From Sphingomonas elodea ATCC 31461 (lineage in GTDB: Bacteria > Pseudomonadota > Alphaproteobacteria > Sphingomonadales > Sphingomonadaceae): a stretch of 64,000 nt of DNA. The notes beneath the pieces were generated by a model, which saw only the letters and a program-made list of their open reading frames with translations, was not told the origin of the DNA and did no database searches. Below are positions 1-7,921 of this stretch, piece after piece (position 1 is the stretch's first letter; each line of letters starts with the position of its first letter). Location: positions 1-64,000 of the forward strand of contig NZ_AGFU01000021.1 of NCBI RefSeq assembly GCF_000226955.1, in the 5' to 3' direction. A program made the position numbers and the translations under genes.

Positions 1-1
1 G

Positions 2-919
2 GCGGTCGGCAACCTGCCGCCGCATGATCCGCCCGGCCTCGACCCGACACAGCTCTCGGCGACCCGCTACAAGGGCGACCCCTGGGACCCAAGCGTTTCC
101 GAGGGCCTCTCGGACGACGATACGGTGCTGGTGATCGGCACCGGCCTCACCATGGTCGACGTGGCCCTGCTGCTGGAGGCGCGCGGGTTCGGCGGCAAGA
201 TCGTCGCGGTCTCGCGCCGCGGCCTGCTCCCCCGTGCCCATGCCGCCGGGCAGGACTGGGACAAGATCCGCGAGCGCCCCCGCACCAAGGCCTCCACGCT
301 CGTCCGCACTGTTCGCGACCGCGCCGAACAAATCGGCTGGCGCAACGCGGTGGACGAGCTCCGCCCCTTCACCCAGCCGATGTGGGCCAATGCCAGCGAG
401 GACGAGCGCGCACGCTTCCTCCGCCACCTGCGCCCCTGGTGGGACGTGCATCGCCACCGCCTCGCCCCCGAGGTCCATGCCCGGCTGCAGGCGCTGATCG
501 ACCACGGCCAGCTGACGGTGCTCGCCGCCAAGACGCTCGCGTTCGATGAGGGACCGGACGGGATCGCCGTCACCATCCGGCCGCGCGGGCAGGATGCGAC
601 GGAAACGGTCACCGCCCAGCGCATCGTCAACTGCACCGGCCCGCTCGGCGACCTCGCCCGCAGCCGCGAGCCCCTGCTCCAGCGCCTCGCCGCACGCGGC
701 GTGATCCGCCCCGACCCCGCGCATATCGGCATCGATGTCGACAATCAGGGTCAGACGATCGCCGCCGACGGCCGCGCCAACGCCAACCTTTATGCCCTCG
801 GCCCGATGACCCGCGGTGCGTTCTGGGAAATCGTCGCGGTGCCCGACATCCGCACCCAGACCTGGGCCGTCGCCCGCCGCCTGTCCAACGCGCACTGGGT
901 CGGCGGCGAGGGTCTGTAG
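2..919 (+). CDS. FAD/NAD(P)-binding oxidoreductase, 5'-truncated by window edge
   Basis: The open frame runs in from the window edge, so the true start lies upstream; the readable part is about 305 residues. The visible N-terminus contains GNLPP, a motif of the YdhS/COG4529 family of uncharacterised FAD/NAD(P)-binding proteins. About 40 residues later comes a nucleotide-binding strand, VLVIGTGLTMVD, of the kind this family uses as its second Rossmann motif. The C-terminal part (NLYALGPMTRGAFWEI) also fits. The family has no firmly assigned substrate. It reads in the same direction as hppD, 51 nt upstream of it, but hppD appears to have its own promoter, so cotranscription is not required. The family call is good; the function is unknown. 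Confidence 0.8.
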   Translation, partial: AVGNLPPHDPPGLDPTQLSATRYKGDPWDPSVSEGLSDDDTVLVIGTGLTMVDVALLLEARGFGGKIVAVSRRGLLPRAHAAGQDWDKIRERPRTKASTLVRTVRDRAEQIGWRNAVDELRPFTQPMWANASEDERARFLRHLRPWWDVHRHRLAPEVHARLQALIDHGQLTVLAAKTLAFDEGPDGIAVTIRPRGQDATETVTAQRIVNCTGPLGDLARSREPLLQRLAARGVIRPDPAHIGIDVDNQGQTIAADGRANANLYALGPMTRGAFWEIVAVPDIRTQTWAVARRLSNAHWVGGEGL

Positions 920-933
920 CAAACTGGTAACAT

Positions 934-963
934 TTGACACTAAATCGGGAATTGGGGTATCAG
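934..963 (+). promoter_or_regulatory. Candidate sigma70-type promoter of hppD
   Basis: A perfect -35 box TTGACA at 934-939 is followed after 18 nt by TATCAG (958-963, 4 of 6 matches to TATAAT). The ATG of hppD is at 971, only about 8 nt past the -10 box, so a transcript from this promoter would be nearly leaderless. Inferred from sequence only. Confidence 0.4.
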
Positions 964-970
964 GTCTCCC

Positions 971-2011
971 ATGACCGATACCGCCAATCCGCTCGGCCTC
1001 AACGGCTTCGAGTTCGTCGAGTTCACCTCGCCCGATCCGGACGCGATGGCGCGCCAGTTCGAGCAGCTGGGCTTCGTTGCCAGCCACCGCCACCCGCGCA
1101 AGAACATCACGCGCTACAAGCAGGGCCGCATCAACCTGATGCTCAACCGCGACGATGCCGGCCGCGTCGCCGCCTTCCGCGGCGAGCATGGCCCTTCGGC
1201 CAGCGCGATGGCGTTCCGCGTAGCGGACCCGAAAAAGGCGATGGAATGGGCGCTCGCCCACGGCGCCAAGCCTACGGACGAGGACGACACCGTCATCCAG
1301 GGCATCGGCGGCTCCTATCTCTATTTCATCCAGGACGAGATCGACCTCTATGCCGACTGGGCCGAGTTCCCCGGCTGGCGCGAGGCAGAGGCGGCGAACA
1401 GCGTCGGGCTCGACCTGCTCGACCACCTCACCCACAATGTCCGCCGCGGCCAGATGCGGGTGTGGAGCGAATTCTACCGCACGCTCTTCGGCTTCGAGGA
1501 GCAGAAGTATTTCGACATCAAGGGCAAGGCGACCGGCCTGTTCAGCCAGGCGATGATCGCGCCCGACAAGGCGATCCGCATCCCGCTGAACGAGAGCCAG
1601 GACGACGCCAGCCAGATCGAGGAATTCATCCGCGAATACAACGGCGAAGGCATCCAGCACCTCGCGCTGACCACGGACGACATCTACGACACGGTCGAGC
1701 GCCTGCGCGCCCGCGGCGTGCGGCTGCAGGACACGATCGAGACCTATTACGAGCTGGTCGACAAGCGTGTCCCCGGCCACGGCGAGGACCTCGAGCGGCT
1801 GCGCAAGAACCGCATCTTGATCGACGGTTCGGTAGAGAATGACGAGGGCATCCTGCTCCAGATCTTCACCGAGACGATGTTCGGGCCGATCTTCTTCGAG
1901 ATCATCCAGCGCAAGGGCAATGAAGGCTTCGGCAACGGCAATTTCCAGGCGCTGTTCGAGAGCATCGAGCTCGACCAGATCCGCCGCGGCGTGATCAAGG
2001 TCGACGCCTGA
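971..2011 (+). CDS. hppD: 4-hydroxyphenylpyruvate dioxygenase
   Basis: Converts 4-hydroxyphenylpyruvate to homogentisate, the committed step of aerobic tyrosine degradation, using a mononuclear non-haem iron. The protein has 346 residues, normal for bacterial HPPD, with two vicinal-oxygen-chelate domains. The expected iron ligands are visible: His152 (in LLDHLTHN), His230 (in [11 protein letters not shown]) and Glu310 (in [12 protein letters not shown]). The C-terminal segment [18 protein letters not shown] is the family's active-site lid region. The ATG at 971 gives the standard N-terminus. It is followed by hmgA, which uses its product. maiA and fahA, which would complete the pathway to fumarate and acetoacetate, are not in this window. 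Confidence 0.97.
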   Translation: MTDTANPLGLNGFEFVEFTSPDPDAMARQFEQLGFVASHRHPRKNITRYKQGRINLMLNRDDAGRVAAFRGEHGPSASAMAFRVADPKKAMEWALAHGAKPTDEDDTVIQGIGGSYLYFIQDEIDLYADWAEFPGWREAEAANSVGLDLLDHLTHNVRRGQMRVWSEFYRTLFGFEEQKYFDIKGKATGLFSQAMIAPDKAIRIPLNESQDDASQIEEFIREYNGEGIQHLALTTDDIYDTVERLRARGVRLQDTIETYYELVDKRVPGHGEDLERLRKNRILIDGSVENDEGILLQIFTETMFGPIFFEIIQRKGNEGFGNGNFQALFESIELDQIRRGVIKVDA

Positions 2012-2012
2012 C

Positions 2013-2113
2013 GAGTTCGGAGAGGGAGAGAGCCGGGGGTGCCGTCGCAGGAACAGTGGCATACCCCGGCCCCACCGAACGTCCCCCCTCCCCTTTCGAT
2101 CGACAAGGGGAGT
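2013..2113. repeat. Structured intergenic spacer between hppD and hmgA (nested hairpins)
   Basis: The spacer can fold into two hairpins. In the first, GTTCGG (2015-2020) pairs with CCGAAC (2075-2080), enclosing CCGGGGGTGCC (2033-2043) against GGCATACCCCGG (2058-2069). The second pairs TCCCCTT (2089-2095) with AAGGGGA (2105-2111). There is no T-run, so it is not a classical terminator. It could be a REP-like element, an mRNA-processing or stability element, or an attenuator. Confidence 0.5.
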
Positions 2114-2135
2114 CGTGCTGGAGAGGACGAGCCTT

Positions 2136-3413
2136 GTGACCACCTATTTCCCCGGCTTCGGCAACCATGTCTCCACCGAAGCGGTGCCCGGCGCGCTGCC
2201 CATCGGCCGCAACAGCCCGCAGCGTCCGCCCTATGGCCTCTATGCCGAGCAGCTTTCCGGCACCGCCTTCACCGCGCCGCGTGCCGAGAATCGCCGCAGC
2301 TGGCTCTATCGGCTGCGTCCCAGCGCCGAACATCCCCCTTATCAGCCCTACGCAGGCGCTCCGCTGTTCTCGCCGCACACCCCGGCAAAGCCGCTTGCGC
2401 CCAACCGCCTGCGCTGGAACCCGATCCCCACCCCTACCACGTTGGTCGACTGGATCGACGGCGTGGAGACGATGCTCGCCACGCGTGATCCCGCTGATCT
2501 GGAGGGCGTGGTCGTCCACCGCTACGCCGCCAATCGCGACATGCACAATCGAGCCTTCGTCGATGCGGACGGCGAACTGCTGTTCATCCCCCAGGCGGGC
2601 GCGCTGACGCTGCTGACCGAGCTCGGCCGGATCGATATCGCGCCGGGCCAGATCGCGGTGATCCCCCGCGGCATCCGCTTCCGCGTGCTGCTGCCCGAAG
2701 GCAGCGCCGCCGGCTATGTCGCCGAGAATTACGGGGCGCCGTTCCGCCTGCCCGATCTTGGGCCGATCGGCGCCAACGGCCTCGCCAACCCGCGCGACTT
2801 CGAGACGCCGGCCGCCTGGTTCGAAGATCGGGACGAGCCGTTCCAGCTTGTGCAAAAGTCGTTGGCAAGTCTGTGGATAACCACGCTTCCCCACAGCCCG
2901 CTCGACGTGGTGGCATGGCACGGCAACCTCGCCCCCTATCGCTACGATCTCGCCCGGTTCAACACGATCAACACGGTGAGCTTCGACCATCCCGATCCGT
3001 CGATCTTTACGGTCCTCACCTCGCCCAGCACCGTGGCGGGGCGTGCGAACGCCGATTTCGTGATCTTCCCGCCGCGCTGGATGGTCGCCGAGGATACGTT
3101 CCGCCCGCCCTGGTTCCATCGCAACGTGATGAGCGAGGCGATGGGCCTGATCCACGGCGCCTACGACGCCAAGGCGGAGGGCTTTGCGCCCGGCGGTCTT
3201 TCGCTCCACAATCTGATGGCCGGCCACGGCCCCGACGTCGCCAGCTGGCGCGGCGCGACCAATGCCGCGCTCAAGCCGCACAAGATCGACGGCACCATGG
3301 CATTCATGGTCGAGACCTGCTGGCCCTATCGCCCGACCGAGCATGCCCTGGCGCAAGCCCAGCCAGACTATGACACGGTGTGGGAAGGCTTCCCGAAGGC
3401 ACAGCTGCCGTGA
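2136..3413 (+). CDS. hmgA: Homogentisate 1,2-dioxygenase
   Basis: Opens the aromatic ring of homogentisate to maleylacetoacetate, the step after hppD. From the GTG at 2136 the protein has 425 residues. The start was chosen because GAGAGGA (about 2120-2126) lies at ribosome-binding distance and because the family starts just before the YFPGFGNHV sequence; an in-frame GTG at 2115 would add seven residues. Family hallmarks are [20 protein letters not shown] near the N-terminus and the metal-site region [11 protein letters not shown]...AGHGPD, which supplies the His, Glu and His iron ligands. The downstream Rieske gene starts 30 nt later. Confidence 0.96.
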   Translation: MTTYFPGFGNHVSTEAVPGALPIGRNSPQRPPYGLYAEQLSGTAFTAPRAENRRSWLYRLRPSAEHPPYQPYAGAPLFSPHTPAKPLAPNRLRWNPIPTPTTLVDWIDGVETMLATRDPADLEGVVVHRYAANRDMHNRAFVDADGELLFIPQAGALTLLTELGRIDIAPGQIAVIPRGIRFRVLLPEGSAAGYVAENYGAPFRLPDLGPIGANGLANPRDFETPAAWFEDRDEPFQLVQKSLASLWITTLPHSPLDVVAWHGNLAPYRYDLARFNTINTVSFDHPDPSIFTVLTSPSTVAGRANADFVIFPPRWMVAEDTFRPPWFHRNVMSEAMGLIHGAYDAKAEGFAPGGLSLHNLMAGHGPDVASWRGATNAALKPHKIDGTMAFMVETCWPYRPTEHALAQAQPDYDTVWEGFPKAQLP

Positions 3414-3443
3414 GGTTCCTCCCCATGCTTGGAAGGATCTGAC

Positions 3444-3812
3444 ATGGACCGCCTCACCACCACCCCCGCCGGCGTGACCCTCGGCCCGCTCGACCTGATT
3501 GCCGACGGCAACGCCCGCAACTTCGTGCTGGAGATGCGGGCCGGTCGCTTCCACGGCTTCGTCGTCCGTCGCGGCAAGCAGGTCTTCGGCTATGTCGACC
3601 GCTGCGCGCACATGCCGGTGCCGCTTAGCCAGCAACTCGACGCGTATCTCACCCCCGATGCCACCCATATCCAGTGCAGCTGGCACGGCGCGCTCTACAC
3701 CGTGGAGGAGGGCCGGTGCGTCGGCGGGCCTTGCGTCGGCGCGCGACTGCTTCCATGGCCCATAACCATAATCGACGGCATGATCGTGACCGTTGGAGAG
3801 GAACAAGCATGA
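3444..3812 (+). CDS. Small Rieske [2Fe-2S] protein
   Basis: A 122-residue protein made of a single Rieske domain. The two cluster-binding motifs are C-x-H in DRCAHMPVP and C-x2-H in [14 protein letters not shown]. It has no catalytic oxygenase domain and no signal peptide, so it is probably a cytoplasmic ferredoxin-like electron carrier. The ATG at 3444 sits 6 nt after GGAAGGA; a TTG start at 3429 would add only five residues. Its stop overlaps the start of the isovaleryl-CoA dehydrogenase gene (ATGA at 3809-3812), so the two are translationally coupled. The partner is unknown: it lies between tyrosine and leucine catabolic genes, neither of which is known to need a Rieske ferredoxin. Confidence 0.9.
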   Translation: MDRLTTTPAGVTLGPLDLIADGNARNFVLEMRAGRFHGFVVRRGKQVFGYVDRCAHMPVPLSQQLDAYLTPDATHIQCSWHGALYTVEEGRCVGGPCVGARLLPWPITIIDGMIVTVGEEQA

Positions 3813-4963
3813 CCCCGGACTTCGACTTCGCCCTCGGCGATTCCGCCGACATGATCCGCGATACCACCGCCCGCTTCGCCCGTGACAGGATCGCCCCCCT
3901 TGCCGCACGGATCGACGCGGAGGACTGGTTCCCGCGCGACGAACTCTGGGCGGCGATGGGCGAACTCGGCCTGCACGGCATCACCGTGCCCGAGGCCGAT
4001 GGCGGCCTCGGCCTCGGCTATCTCGAACATGTCATCGCCTGCGAGGAAGTCGCCCGCGCCTCGGCCTCGATCGGGCTCAGCTACGGCGCGCATTCGAACC
4101 TGTGCGTCAACCAGATCGCCCGCTGGGGCAATGCCGAGCAGAAGGCCAAACATCTCCCCAAGCTGATCTCGGGCGAGCATGTCGGCAGCCTTGCGATGTC
4201 CGAGGCGGGCGCGGGCTCCGACGTCGTCTCGATGAAGCTCAAGGCCGAGAAGACGGATCGCGGCTATGTTCTGAACGGCACCAAATTCTGGATCACCAAC
4301 GCGGCCTATGCCGACACCCTCGTCGTCTATGCCAAAACCGGCGAAGGTTCGCGCGGCATCACGACCTTCCTGATCGAGAAGGACATGCCGGGCTTCGCCA
4401 TCGGCCAGAAGATCGACAAGATGGGCATGCGCGGCTCGCCCACGGCGGAACTGGTGTTCACCGATTGCGAGGTGCCCGAGGCGAACATCATGGGCCCGCT
4501 CAACGGCGGCGTCGGCGTGCTGATGAGCGGGCTCGACTATGAGCGTGCGGTGCTGGCGGGCATCCAGCTCGGCATCATGCAGGCCTGCCTCGACGTCGTC
4601 CTGCCGTACCTGCGCGAACGCAAACAGTTCGGCCAGGCGATCGGCAGCTTCCAGCTGATGCAGGCCAAGGTCGCCGACATGTACGTCGCGCTCAATTCGG
4701 CGCGGGCCTATGTCTATGCCGTGGCGCGCAGCTGCGACGCGGGGAAGACGACTCGCTTCGACGCGGCGGGCGCGATCCTGCTGGCGAGCGAGAACGCCTT
4801 CCGCGTCGCCGGCGAGGCGGTGCAGGCGCTGGGCGGCGCCGGCTATACCAAGGACTGGCCGGTCGAACGCTTCCTGCGCGACGCCAAGCTGCTCGATATC
4901 GGCGCCGGGACCAATGAGATCCGCCGCATGCTGATCGGCCGCGAACTGCTGGGGGCGGCGTAA
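3809..4963 (+). CDS. ivd: Isovaleryl-CoA dehydrogenase
   Basis: FAD enzyme of leucine degradation, oxidising isovaleryl-CoA to 3-methylcrotonyl-CoA. It has 384 residues and the three-domain acyl-CoA dehydrogenase layout. The signature [19 protein letters not shown] is at about 129-147. The catalytic base is probably Glu245 in [11 protein letters not shown], the position characteristic of isovaleryl-CoA dehydrogenases rather than medium- or short-chain enzymes. The C-terminal [20 protein letters not shown] is also typical. A longer in-frame ORF exists upstream, but the ATG at 3809 gives the family N-terminus and overlaps the Rieske stop. The next gene, the carboxylase beta subunit, starts 6 nt downstream and acts on its product. 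Confidence 0.95.
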   Translation: MTPDFDFALGDSADMIRDTTARFARDRIAPLAARIDAEDWFPRDELWAAMGELGLHGITVPEADGGLGLGYLEHVIACEEVARASASIGLSYGAHSNLCVNQIARWGNAEQKAKHLPKLISGEHVGSLAMSEAGAGSDVVSMKLKAEKTDRGYVLNGTKFWITNAAYADTLVVYAKTGEGSRGITTFLIEKDMPGFAIGQKIDKMGMRGSPTAELVFTDCEVPEANIMGPLNGGVGVLMSGLDYERAVLAGIQLGIMQACLDVVLPYLRERKQFGQAIGSFQLMQAKVADMYVALNSARAYVYAVARSCDAGKTTRFDAAGAILLASENAFRVAGEAVQALGGAGYTKDWPVERFLRDAKLLDIGAGTNEIRRMLIGRELLGAA

Positions 4964-4969
4964 CCTATC

Positions 4970-6571
4970 ATGTCTGCCCCCGTCCTTCCCACCGCCGTCA
5001 ACCCGGACAGCGAGCAGTTCCGCGCCCAGGCCGCGCACCACCGCACGCTCGCCGAGAAGCTGCGCGCCGATGTCGCGCAGGCAGCGCTTGGCGGCAGCGA
5101 AACCGCCCGTGCCAAACACGTCGCGCGCGGCAAGCTGCTCCCCCGCGAGCGGGTCGAGCGGCTGCTCGACCCCGGCAGCCCCTTCCTCGAGATCGGCCAG
5201 CTCGCCGCCTGCGACCTGTATGACGGGGAAGTGCCCGGGGCGGGCGTGATCGCCGGCATCGGCCGCGTCTCCGGCCGCATGGTGATGATCGTGTGCAACG
5301 ACGCCACCGTGAAGGGCGGCACCTACTACCCGATGACGGTAAAGAAGCATCTCCGCGCGCAGGAGATTGCCGAGGCCAACCGCCTGCCGTGCATCTACCT
5401 CGTCGACAGCGGCGGCGCCAACCTGCCGCACCAGGCCGAGGTGTTCCCGGACAAGGATCATTTCGGCCGGATCTTCTTCAACCAGGCCAACATGAGCGCG
5501 CAGGGCATTCCGCAGATCGCCTGCGTGATGGGCAGCTGCACCGCCGGCGGCGCCTATGTGCCCGCCATGTCCGACGAGAGCGTGATCGTTCGCAGCCAGG
5601 GCACGATCTTTCTCGCCGGCCCGCCGCTGGTGAAGGCGGCGACCGGCGAGGAGATCAGCGCCGAGGACCTGGGCGGCGGCGACTTGCATAGCCGCCGCTC
5701 GGGGGTGGTCGATCACCTGGCGGAGAATGACGAACACGCGCTGACCATCGTCCGCGACATCGTCAGTCACCTCCCCGCCGATCGTGTGCCGGATGTCGCG
5801 CTGAAGGAGCCGCGCCCGCCGAAATACGCGCCCGAGGAACTGTACGGCATCCTCCCCGCCGATGTGCGCGCGCCCTATGACGTGCACGAGGTGATCGCGC
5901 GCCTGGTCGACGGCTCGGAATTCCACGAGTTCAAGGCGCTCTACGGCAGCTCGCTGGTCTGCGGCTTCGCGCATATCTGGGGCATGCCGGTGGCGATCCT
6001 CGCCAATAACGGCGTGCTCTTCTCGGAGAGCGCACAGAAGGGCGCGCATTTCATCGAACTCGCCTGCCAGCGCCGCATTCCCCTGCTCTTCCTCCAGAAC
6101 ATCTCCGGCTTCATGGTCGGCGGCAAATATGAGGCGGAAGGCATTGCGAAACATGGCGCAAAGCTGGTGACGGCGGTGGCGACGGCGAGCGTGCCGAAGC
6201 TCACCATCCTGATCGGCGGCAGCTTCGGCGCGGGCAATTACGGCATGTGCGGCCGGGCCTATTCCCCCCGCTTCCTGTTCAGCTGGCCCAATGCCCGTAT
6301 CAGCGTGATGGGGGGCGAGCAGGCGGCGAGCGTGCTGGCGACGGTCCACCGCGACGCTGATAAATGGTCGCCGGAGGAAGCGGAGGCGTTCAAGGCGCCC
6401 ATCCGCCAGAAATACGAGGACGAGGGCAATCCCTGGCACGCCACCGCGCGGCTGTGGGACGACGGCATCATCGATCCGGCGCAGACCCGCGACGTGCTGG
6501 GCCTGGCGCTGGCGGCGACGCTGAACGCGCCGATCCCGGAGCGGCCGCAGTTCGGCGTGTTCCGGATGTGA
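4970..6571 (+). CDS. mccB: 3-methylcrotonyl-CoA carboxylase, carboxyltransferase (beta) subunit
   Basis: Moves the carboxyl group from carboxybiotin to 3-methylcrotonyl-CoA, giving 3-methylglutaconyl-CoA. It has 533 residues with paired crotonase-fold halves. Characteristic segments are [18 protein letters not shown], the alanine/glycine-rich ASGA-type loop [16 protein letters not shown], and [19 protein letters not shown] in the second half. Length and motifs separate it from the propionyl-CoA carboxylase beta chain. It lies 6 nt after ivd. Its partner subunit lies 1.35 kb downstream, separated from it by an inserted DUF559 cassette and two small genes. Confidence 0.95.
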   Translation: MSAPVLPTAVNPDSEQFRAQAAHHRTLAEKLRADVAQAALGGSETARAKHVARGKLLPRERVERLLDPGSPFLEIGQLAACDLYDGEVPGAGVIAGIGRVSGRMVMIVCNDATVKGGTYYPMTVKKHLRAQEIAEANRLPCIYLVDSGGANLPHQAEVFPDKDHFGRIFFNQANMSAQGIPQIACVMGSCTAGGAYVPAMSDESVIVRSQGTIFLAGPPLVKAATGEEISAEDLGGGDLHSRRSGVVDHLAENDEHALTIVRDIVSHLPADRVPDVALKEPRPPKYAPEELYGILPADVRAPYDVHEVIARLVDGSEFHEFKALYGSSLVCGFAHIWGMPVAILANNGVLFSESAQKGAHFIELACQRRIPLLFLQNISGFMVGGKYEAEGIAKHGAKLVTAVATASVPKLTILIGGSFGAGNYGMCGRAYSPRFLFSWPNARISVMGGEQAASVLATVHRDADKWSPEEAEAFKAPIRQKYEDEGNPWHATARLWDDGIIDPAQTRDVLGLALAATLNAPIPERPQFGVFRM

Positions 6572-6590
6572 GCGGGGAAGCGACCCCTCC

Positions 6591-6648
6591 AATTCCTCCC
6601 CGGGACGGGGAGGGGGACCGCGCGGCGAATCCGCGTGGTGGAGGGGAA
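6591..6648. repeat. Left 58-nt inverted repeat flanking the DUF559 gene
   Basis: Begins AATTCCTCCCCGG and ends TGGTGGAGGGGAA. It is the inverted counterpart of 7010-7067: 50 of 58 positions are identical when the right copy is reverse complemented. The central 14 nt differ but both copies form their own hairpin; here CGCGG pairs with CCGCG around a CGAAT loop. Counted by eye. Confidence 0.85.
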
Positions 6649-6681
6649 ACGCCCGAAATCCTCCGCACGCCCCGCCGCACG

Positions 6682-7077
6682 GTGGAACAGGCTCGTCAGG
6701 ACCGCGCGAGGCTGGAACTGCCGGAAGTTCTCCTCCGGCAACAGTTGCGCAAGCGCCCAGGGGGCTTCAAGTTCCGGCAACAGAATCCACAGCTCGGTTA
6801 TCGGATCGACTTTGCCTGCCTGGAGGCGCGGCTCGCGATCGAAGTAGACGGCGAGGCCCATGCACGTAGCGACCGGCCGAAGCGTGACGCTTGCCGCGAT
6901 CATCGCCTCGAACAACGCGGCTTCGCAACGCTTCGCATCCCCGCCAATGAAATCCTGCGCGATCTCGATGCCGTTCTGATCCACATCGTTCGCGCCTGCC
7001 GCGCGCGACTTCCCCTCCACCACCGGCCTTCGGCCGGCGGTCCCCCTCCCCGTTCCGGGGAGGAATTTGAAGGCTGA
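6682..7077 (+). CDS. DUF559-family endonuclease-like protein within an inverted-repeat cassette
   Basis: Encodes a DUF559 domain, a member of the PD-(D/E)XK nuclease-like group related to Vsr very-short-patch-repair endonucleases. From the GTG at 6682 it has 131 residues. The putative catalytic positions are intact: Asp43 in YRIDFAC, Glu54 and Asp56 in AIEVDGEAH, and His60. Upstream family features are LPEVLLRQQLRKRPGGFKFRQQ. No ATG is available in frame near the domain, so the GTG is a best guess; the open frame continues upstream through the left repeat. The last 20 or so codons (LPLHHRPSAGGPPPRSGEEF) lie inside the right repeat. It interrupts the leucine operon between mccB and the NTF2-like gene. 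No biochemical role is established. Confidence 0.8.
   Translation: MEQARQDRARLELPEVLLRQQLRKRPGGFKFRQQNPQLGYRIDFACLEARLAIEVDGEAHARSDRPKRDACRDHRLEQRGFATLRIPANEILRDLDAVLIHIVRACRARLPLHHRPSAGGPPPRSGEEFEG
7010..7067. repeat. Right 58-nt inverted repeat flanking the DUF559 gene
   Basis: Inverted copy of 6591-6648. Read on the minus strand, the first 31 positions match with one difference and the last 13 match exactly. The 14-nt core differs at 7 positions but is again self-complementary (CCGGCC with GGCCGG around a GAA loop). It overlaps the 3' end of the DUF559 reading frame. Confidence 0.85.
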
Positions 7078-7082
7078 ACCCC

Positions 7083-7610
7083 ATGCTCCTCCCCCTCCTC
7101 GCCCTCACCCTGGCGCCGCAGACCGCAGGCCTGCCGCCACCCGCCGCCAATCCAACCCGCAGCGTGCCCTCGCCGACCAAGCTGCCGCCGGCCAACCCGC
7201 TCGCCCCGCCCGACGGCAGCGACGAGCGCGCCGTGCTCGCGACGGTCGACCGGCTGCTCGGCGGAATCAACACCCGCGACGCCGCCGCGATCGGCGCGAC
7301 GCTGCGGACGGAAGGCGGTGCGACGGTCGTGACGGAGGCTGCGAACGGCCCGGCAACCGTCCGCACGATGACCTGGCCCGAACTGCTCGCCCGCTTCCAG
7401 CCGGGTGCCGAGCGCTTCGACGAGCGCATTTCCAGCCCCGCGGTGGAGATCGACGGCGACATCGCGATGGTGTGGGCACCCTATGTCTTCCGGCTGAACG
7501 GCGCCGTCCATCACTGCGGCACCAACCATATCAGCCTCGTCCGCGAGGCCGGCGCCTGGAAGATCGCCAGCCTCAGCTGGAACCAGCGCACCACCGGGTG
7601 CCCGGCATGA
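7083..7610 (+). CDS. NTF2-like / SnoaL-like secreted protein
   Basis: A 175-residue protein with an N-terminal hydrophobic stretch (MLLPLLALTLAPQTAG) likely to be a signal peptide, then a proline-rich linker (about 20-45), then an NTF2-like cone-fold domain. The domain starts DERAVLATVDRLLGGINTRDAAAIGATL and ends in the family's VWAPYVFRLNG...HISLVREAGAWKIASLSW pattern (DUF4440/SnoaL-like). Such domains bind small ligands or act as accessory subunits; no substrate can be inferred here. Its stop overlaps the start of the DUF3088 gene (ATGA, 7607-7610), placing it in the carboxylase operon. Confidence 0.8.
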   Translation: MLLPLLALTLAPQTAGLPPPAANPTRSVPSPTKLPPANPLAPPDGSDERAVLATVDRLLGGINTRDAAAIGATLRTEGGATVVTEAANGPATVRTMTWPELLARFQPGAERFDERISSPAVEIDGDIAMVWAPYVFRLNGAVHHCGTNHISLVREAGAWKIASLSWNQRTTGCPA

Positions 7611-7921
7611 CGGCGCGCGACACGCTGTTCGTCCTCGACACCGACTGGGCGGACCCCGCCTATGGCGGCACGCGGCGCTTCTACTGCAAGGACTGCGTGA
7701 CCGTGGAGGGGCTGCTCGCCGCCTTCCCGGAGCGCGCCGGCGCCATCGAGGTGGTCCGCGTCCCCTGGCCCCGTCCCCGTGGCCCAGTGGTCGCCCGGTT
7801 GGGCGAAGCGAACCAGAACCTGCCCGCGCTCGCCTTTGCCGAGGGCGGTTTCGCCAATGACATCGAGGGCGTGCTCGCCGCGCTCCACACCCGCCACGGC
7901 TTTCCGGAGCGCCACCCGTGA
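7607..7921 (+). CDS. DUF3088 domain-containing protein
   Basis: A 104-residue protein matching the DUF3088 pattern: an N-terminal LFVLDTDWADPAYGG segment followed by a cysteine pair in FYCKDCVTVEGLLAAFP, resembling a thioredoxin-fold active-site region, and a C-terminal LPALAFAEGGFANDIEGVLAAL. Function is not known; a redox role is speculation based on the C-x2-C. Both ends overlap neighbours (ATGA with the NTF2-like gene, GTGA with mccA), so it is tightly coupled to the biotin carboxylase subunit. Confidence 0.8.
   Translation: MTARDTLFVLDTDWADPAYGGTRRFYCKDCVTVEGLLAAFPERAGAIEVVRVPWPRPRGPVVARLGEANQNLPALAFAEGGFANDIEGVLAALHTRHGFPERHP

Noticed and set aside
1995-3908. 637-codon minus-strand ORF opposite hmgA and the Rieske gene
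   Set aside because: Same shadow signature; no domain is recognisable and it covers well-supported genes.
3695-6592. 965-codon minus-strand ORF opposite ivd and mccB
   Set aside because: Its residue composition (Arg, His, Ala, Asp, Gly runs) is that of a high-GC antisense shadow; the plus strand carries clear enzymes with intact motifs.
6580-7080. Classical insertion sequence
   Set aside because: There are inverted repeats, but no DDE/Y1 transposase and no clear target-site duplication; only a DUF559 nuclease-like ORF lies inside.
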